The position numbers and the translations under genes are program-made. A stretch of DNA of 64,000 bases from Oceanisphaera psychrotolerans (GTDB lineage Bacteria; Pseudomonadota; Gammaproteobacteria; Enterobacterales; Aeromonadaceae): positions 1 through 64,000 of the forward strand of contig NZ_MDKE01000005.1 in NCBI RefSeq assembly GCF_001870485.1, given 5' to 3'. Shown here piece by piece: positions 61,082 to 64,000 of this stretch. The notes beneath the pieces were generated by a model, which saw nothing but the letters and a program-made list of their open reading frames with translations, searched no databases and had not been told where the DNA came from. Numbering within the stretch: position 1 is the stretch's first letter; the number at the start of each line of letters is the position of its first letter.

Positions 61082-62116
61082 ATGATGTCTTATGTAACTA
61101 AATGGCTGGCCCCCCTGGGGCTGGCCTTTTTATTGGTCGCCTGTAAACCGGCGACGGTCGAGCATCCCCAATTGCATCTGACCGGCAATACCATGGGTAC
61201 CTACTATTCGGTCAAGGTGGTGGGGGCCGAAGAGTCCCGGGCCCAGGTATTACAGGCGGAGATCGACCGCCGGCTGGAGCGGGTCAACGAGCAGATGTCC
61301 ACCTATCGGGAAGACTCGGAGCTGAGTCGCTTCAATCGGTTCGGGGAGCCGACCCCTTTCAGGGTGTCGGCGGATACCGCCCGGGTGGTCACGGCGGCGC
61401 TGCAATTGGGACGAATGACCGAGGGGGCGCTGGATGTCACCGTGGGCCCGCTGGTCAACCTGTGGGGCTTTGGTCCCGATGCCCGTCCAACCCGGGTGCC
61501 CAGCTTGCAACAGTTGGCACAGATTCGTGAACGAACCGGACTGCAACATCTGCGGGTGACAGTCGATAGCGAAGCGGAGTACCTGTACAAACAGTTGCCC
61601 GAACTCGCCGTGGATCTGTCGGCCATCGCCAAGGGGTTTGGCGTGGATGTGGTATCCGAGTATCTGGCGGAACAGGGACTGACCGATCATCTGGTGGAAA
61701 TTGGTGGTGAGGTACGGCTCAGTGGCCTCAATGCCCATGGCCAGCCCTGGCGGATTGCGGTGGAAAAACCGGAAACCGGTAGTGGCTCGGTACAGCAGGT
61801 GATTGCCATCGGTAACAGTAGCGTGGCGACCTCCGGCGACTATCGCAATTACTACGAGCTGGACGGGCAACGGTTGTCTCACACCATCGATCCCCAGACC
61901 GGCCGGCCCATTACCCATCAGCTGGCGTCGGTGACAGTGATACATCCATCCTGTATGATCGCCGATGGACTAGCGACCGCGCTGACGGTCATGGGTACCG
62001 AGCGAGCCCTGGTGTTTGCCGAGCAACATCAGCTGGCAGTCTATCTGCTGACCAAGACCGATGAGGGCTTCAGAGTGGATATGACCAGCGCCTTCAAGAA
62101 GTATTTAAGAGGTTGA
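61082..62116 (+). CDS. apbE: FAD:protein FMN transferase ApbE
   Basis: 344 residues. A lipoprotein signal (LGLAFLLVAC, Cys21) anchors it in the periplasm. Conserved features: TGNTMGTYYSVKVVG, VDLSAIAKGFGVDVVSEYL, IGGEVRLSGLNAHG and HTIDPQTGRPITHQLASVTV. It attaches FMN to NqrB and NqrC threonines. It lies directly after nqrF and before nqrM, completing a maturation module. Confidence 0.95.
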   Translation: MMSYVTKWLAPLGLAFLLVACKPATVEHPQLHLTGNTMGTYYSVKVVGAEESRAQVLQAEIDRRLERVNEQMSTYREDSELSRFNRFGEPTPFRVSADTARVVTAALQLGRMTEGALDVTVGPLVNLWGFGPDARPTRVPSLQQLAQIRERTGLQHLRVTVDSEAEYLYKQLPELAVDLSAIAKGFGVDVVSEYLAEQGLTDHLVEIGGEVRLSGLNAHGQPWRIAVEKPETGSGSVQQVIAIGNSSVATSGDYRNYYELDGQRLSHTIDPQTGRPITHQLASVTVIHPSCMIADGLATALTVMGTERALVFAEQHQLAVYLLTKTDEGFRVDMTSAFKKYLRG

Positions 62117-62117
62117 T

Positions 62118-62342
62118 ATGCTGTATTTTCTGATTACCTTTGGTGTCTTTGCGCTGGTGATTTTTGCCATGGCCATCGGCTATATCGTGCAGCGCAAGAC
62201 CATTGCCGGCTCCTGTGGCGGTCTTGGCAGCATCGGGGTGGAAAAAGCCTGTGACTGCCCGGATCCGTGCGAAAGCCGCAAGAAAAAAATGGCCAAGGAA
62301 GAAGCCCGCCGACAGATGCTGGAAGAAAACCGGATCATCTAA
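62118..62342 (+). CDS. nqrM: NqrM, Na+-NQR maturation factor (DUF539)
   Basis: 74 residues. One N-terminal membrane helix (FLITFGVFALVIFAMAIGYI) then four cysteines at 33, 45, 47 and 51 (GSCGGLG, KACDCPDPC), which match those implicated in Fe delivery to NqrD/E. A charged tail follows. It is 1 base after apbE. Confidence 0.94.
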   Translation: MLYFLITFGVFALVIFAMAIGYIVQRKTIAGSCGGLGSIGVEKACDCPDPCESRKKKMAKEEARRQMLEENRII

Positions 62343-62421
62343 CCTCCGGGATTGGGGACGGGTGATTAGGGACTGGGGGCGCTGTGATCGAGTCCCGAAT
62401 CCCTGATCCCCAATCCCCGCT
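62343..62421. repeat. Dispersed palindromic repeat, copy 2
   Basis: gggattgggga (62348-62358) faces tccccaatcccc (62408-62419), giving an inverted repeat of 11 to 12 bases with a 50-base interior that also pairs partly. It shares ccgggattggggac with the copy at 30824-30837. It lies between nqrM and dinB and may terminate the nqr operon. Confidence 0.65.
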
Positions 62422-62429
62422 TTGCCCTC

Positions 62430-63485
62430 ATGCGGAAGATCATTCATGTCGACATGGACTGCTTCTTTGCGGCAGTAGAGATGCGTGCCCATCCGGAGTG
62501 GCGCGATATTCCGCTGGCCATCGGTGGCAGCGCCAGCCGGCGTGGCGTCATCGCCACCTGCAACTATCCGGCCCGGGCCTATGGCATCCGCTCGGCCATG
62601 GCCAGCCATCAGGCGCTGCAACGGTGTCCGCAACTGTTACTGGTTCCGGGCAACATGGCCGAGTACAAGGCGGTCTCAAGACAAATCCGGGAAATCTTTC
62701 ATCGCTATACCGATCTGGTCGAGCCGCTGTCGCTGGATGAAGCCTATCTTGATGTGACCAACAGCTCCCTGTTCGGCGGCAGCGCCACCCGTATTGCGGA
62801 AGATATTCGCCGTACCATCGAGTTTGAGCTGCAGCTGACCGCATCTGCCGGCGTCGCTCCCAATAAATTGCTGGCCAAAATCGCCTCGGAACAAAACAAG
62901 CCGAACGGACTCTTTGTGTTGCCTCCCGCGGCGGTGGCCGATTTTGTGCGTGACCTTCCCTTGTCCTGCATTCCCGGCGTGGGGCGCAAGACCACGGAAA
63001 AACTCAAGGCGCTCGGGCTGGAGCACTGTGGTCAGCTGAGAGAGGTGGGCGAGCAGGAGCTGGTGCGTCGTTTTGGCAAGTTTGGGCAATTGCTGTGGCT
63101 GCGGGCGCAGGGGATTGACGAGCGTCCGGTACAGACCGAGCGGGTGAGGAAGTCGGTGGGGGTGGAAACCACGCTAGCGGAGGATATCCATCATCTGGAG
63201 CAGGGACGACAGGTACTGCTGCGGTTGTGGCCCGAGCTGATGCGCCGGCTGGCCGGACGGACAATAAAGGGACTCTGTCTCAAGCTGAAGTTTGACGACT
63301 TTAATCAGACGACGCTGTCTCGTCGGTGCCTTTGCCCACAACCGGAATTAGCCGAGCAGCTCTGTGCCGAAGGGTGGGAGCGTGCCAGAGGACGGGGGAT
63401 CAGGCTGATAGGAGTCAGTGTCGAGTTATATCACGAAGGCAATGAGCTGGCTGTTCAGGGGGAGCAGCTGAACTTCAACTGGTAG
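62430..63485 (+). CDS. dinB: DNA polymerase IV (Y-family)
   Basis: 351 residues, the E. coli length. Catalytic Asp8 in HVDMDCFFAAVEM and the Asp103/Glu104 pair in PLSLDEAYLDVT are intact. The palm/fingers, ASAGVAPNKLLAKIASEQNKPN, the helix-hairpin-helix region IPGVGRKTTEKL and the little-finger domain follow; the extreme C-terminus carries the clamp-binding region. It performs translesion synthesis. I see no LexA box (CTG-N10-CAG) in the upstream 80 bases, which are filled by a repeat. Confidence 0.95.
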   Translation: MRKIIHVDMDCFFAAVEMRAHPEWRDIPLAIGGSASRRGVIATCNYPARAYGIRSAMASHQALQRCPQLLLVPGNMAEYKAVSRQIREIFHRYTDLVEPLSLDEAYLDVTNSSLFGGSATRIAEDIRRTIEFELQLTASAGVAPNKLLAKIASEQNKPNGLFVLPPAAVADFVRDLPLSCIPGVGRKTTEKLKALGLEHCGQLREVGEQELVRRFGKFGQLLWLRAQGIDERPVQTERVRKSVGVETTLAEDIHHLEQGRQVLLRLWPELMRRLAGRTIKGLCLKLKFDDFNQTTLSRRCLCPQPELAEQLCAEGWERARGRGIRLIGVSVELYHEGNELAVQGEQLNFNW

Positions 63486-63499
63486 TCGGCGGGTTGGTG

Positions 63500-63679
63500 T
63501 CAGGACTTGTGCGGTTCGGTCTCGTCCGGCGTCACGGCGAGGGTAGCATCCGCATCGGTAGTGCTCTTGGCTGCTACCTTGGTGGTTTGCTGGGCTTTGG
63601 CCACTATCGTATCGGCCGAAGCGGCTTCCAGATAACCGGCACTCAGGGCCAGAAACAGGGCAATGGATGTTGTTTTCAT
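63500..63679 (-). CDS. Small predicted secreted peptide (59 residues)
   Basis: Starts MKTTSIALFLALSAGYLEAA, a clear Sec signal (likely cut after ASA), followed by an Ala/Thr-rich mature part (DTIVAKAQQTTKVAAKSTTD then ADATLAVTPDETEPHKS). Mature length about 35 residues, no cysteine. A weak GAGAA site precedes the ATG. It is unrecognised, convergent with dinB (15 bases between stops). Confidence 0.5.
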   Translation of the reverse strand: MKTTSIALFLALSAGYLEAASADTIVAKAQQTTKVAAKSTTDADATLAVTPDETEPHKS

Positions 63680-63819
63680 GTTGAGGTTCTCATTAAGCTT
63701 TGAAGTCTAACTATCTTAACATATTGAAATAAAATGTAAAATCAGACTGGCTCTGTGCCGGCAAAGCCGAGCCGTCAGGCGATGGCCGGGAGAGCCTTGC
63801 CGGGTCTCAGGAGGGGCTG

Positions 63820-64000
63820 TTATTTCAGCCGATCTTCTTCAACGAATTGCCAGCCGTGATTGGCGGCAGGCGATACCGGCTGCGAAGCCGCCGGCGGTGG
63901 GGCTATCACCACGGTGGTGCCGTTGGACGGACTCTCCAGTGCCGGGCTGTCGCGGCCGTCGTCCGGTGACGTTGCCGTGATACGGGCCGGTGCTTCCTGT
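63820..64000 (-). CDS. C-terminal part of an unidentified protein (runs off the window)
   Basis: Open frame on the minus strand from the window end to a TAA at 63820-63822. The visible 59 residues are Pro/Ala/Ser/Thr-rich (APARITATSPDDGRDSPALE; IAPPPAASQPVSP) and end NHGWQFVEEDRLK. The composition suggests a linker in an envelope or regulatory protein, but no domain can be seen. Confidence 0.45.
   Translation of the reverse strand, partial: QEAPARITATSPDDGRDSPALESPSNGTTVVIAPPPAASQPVSPAANHGWQFVEEDRLK

Noticed and set aside
62343-62429. LexA box upstream of dinB
   Set aside because: No CTGT-N8-ACAG-type site in this spacer; it is occupied by the palindromic repeat.

Overview
The window is gammaproteobacterial chromosome, GC-rich (by eye near 60%) and densely coded. 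Gene order and protein sequences fit a marine Aeromonadales member of the Oceanimonas/Oceanisphaera/Zobellella kind. This is inferred from the bolA-yajG-ampG, xseB-ispA-dxs, aroQ-accB-accC-yhdT-panF and glyA-nrdR-rib-ribH-nusB-thiL-pgpA neighbourhoods together with a full Na+ economy: Na+-NQR, PomAB-type Na+ flagellar stator and PanF Na+/pantothenate symporter. No rRNA, tRNA, CRISPR array or prophage was seen.

Layout. 1-504: right end of an IS110-family insertion sequence lying against panF. 505-5127 (minus): panF, yhdT, a RidA-family gene, accC, accB, aroQ. 5508-10793 (minus): acs, then an apparent five-gene operon torD-like / DUF2956 / amidoligase / C26 glutamine amidotransferase / yqaA. 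11047-15823 (plus): glyA, nrdR, ribD, ribE and a RibBX-type fusion. 16113-24596: an insert that separates these rib genes from ribH. It carries siaABCD (phosphatase/kinase/phospho-switch/diguanylate cyclase), hutD, a carboxylesterase, hopJ-like, DUF808, a DMT exporter and an MscS channel. 24710-27097: ribH, nusB, thiL, pgpA. 27485-32817: a peptide-type ABC importer (fused ATPase, binding protein, two permeases). 32945-36881: a membrane permease, a tiny membrane ORF and a second elongation factor G. 36882-41985: a low-density, less GC-rich island with a class V aminotransferase, a DAACS symporter, a LysR regulator and a decayed IS5-family transposase. 42029-45058 (minus): dxs, ispA, xseB. 45276-50102: pomA, pomB, thiI, panE, yajQ. 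50208-54897: ampG, a cyclophilin, yajG, rlmG, alkB, bolA. 55252-62342: nqrABCDEF, apbE, nqrM. 62430-64000: dinB, a 59-residue secreted peptide gene and the tail of an unidentified gene.

Most striking technical observation. Six genes (siaA, an ABC permease, a membrane permease, the DAACS symporter twice, dxs and bolA) are each split by what reads as the loss of one base, always of the same sign and mostly in or next to a G/C run. Restoring one base gives full-family lengths (dxs 621, bolA 105, permease 324, siaA 668 residues). dxs is normally essential, so these are more likely run-length errors in the assembly than true pseudogenes.

Most interesting biology. (1) The amidoligase/C26 amidotransferase/YqaA operon, which probably makes or modifies an unknown amide or peptide. 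(2) A siaABCD c-di-GMP switch placed inside the riboflavin gene cluster. (3) A RibBX protein whose GTP-cyclohydrolase-like half has lost the zinc cysteines. (4) The aminotransferase-symporter-LysR island.
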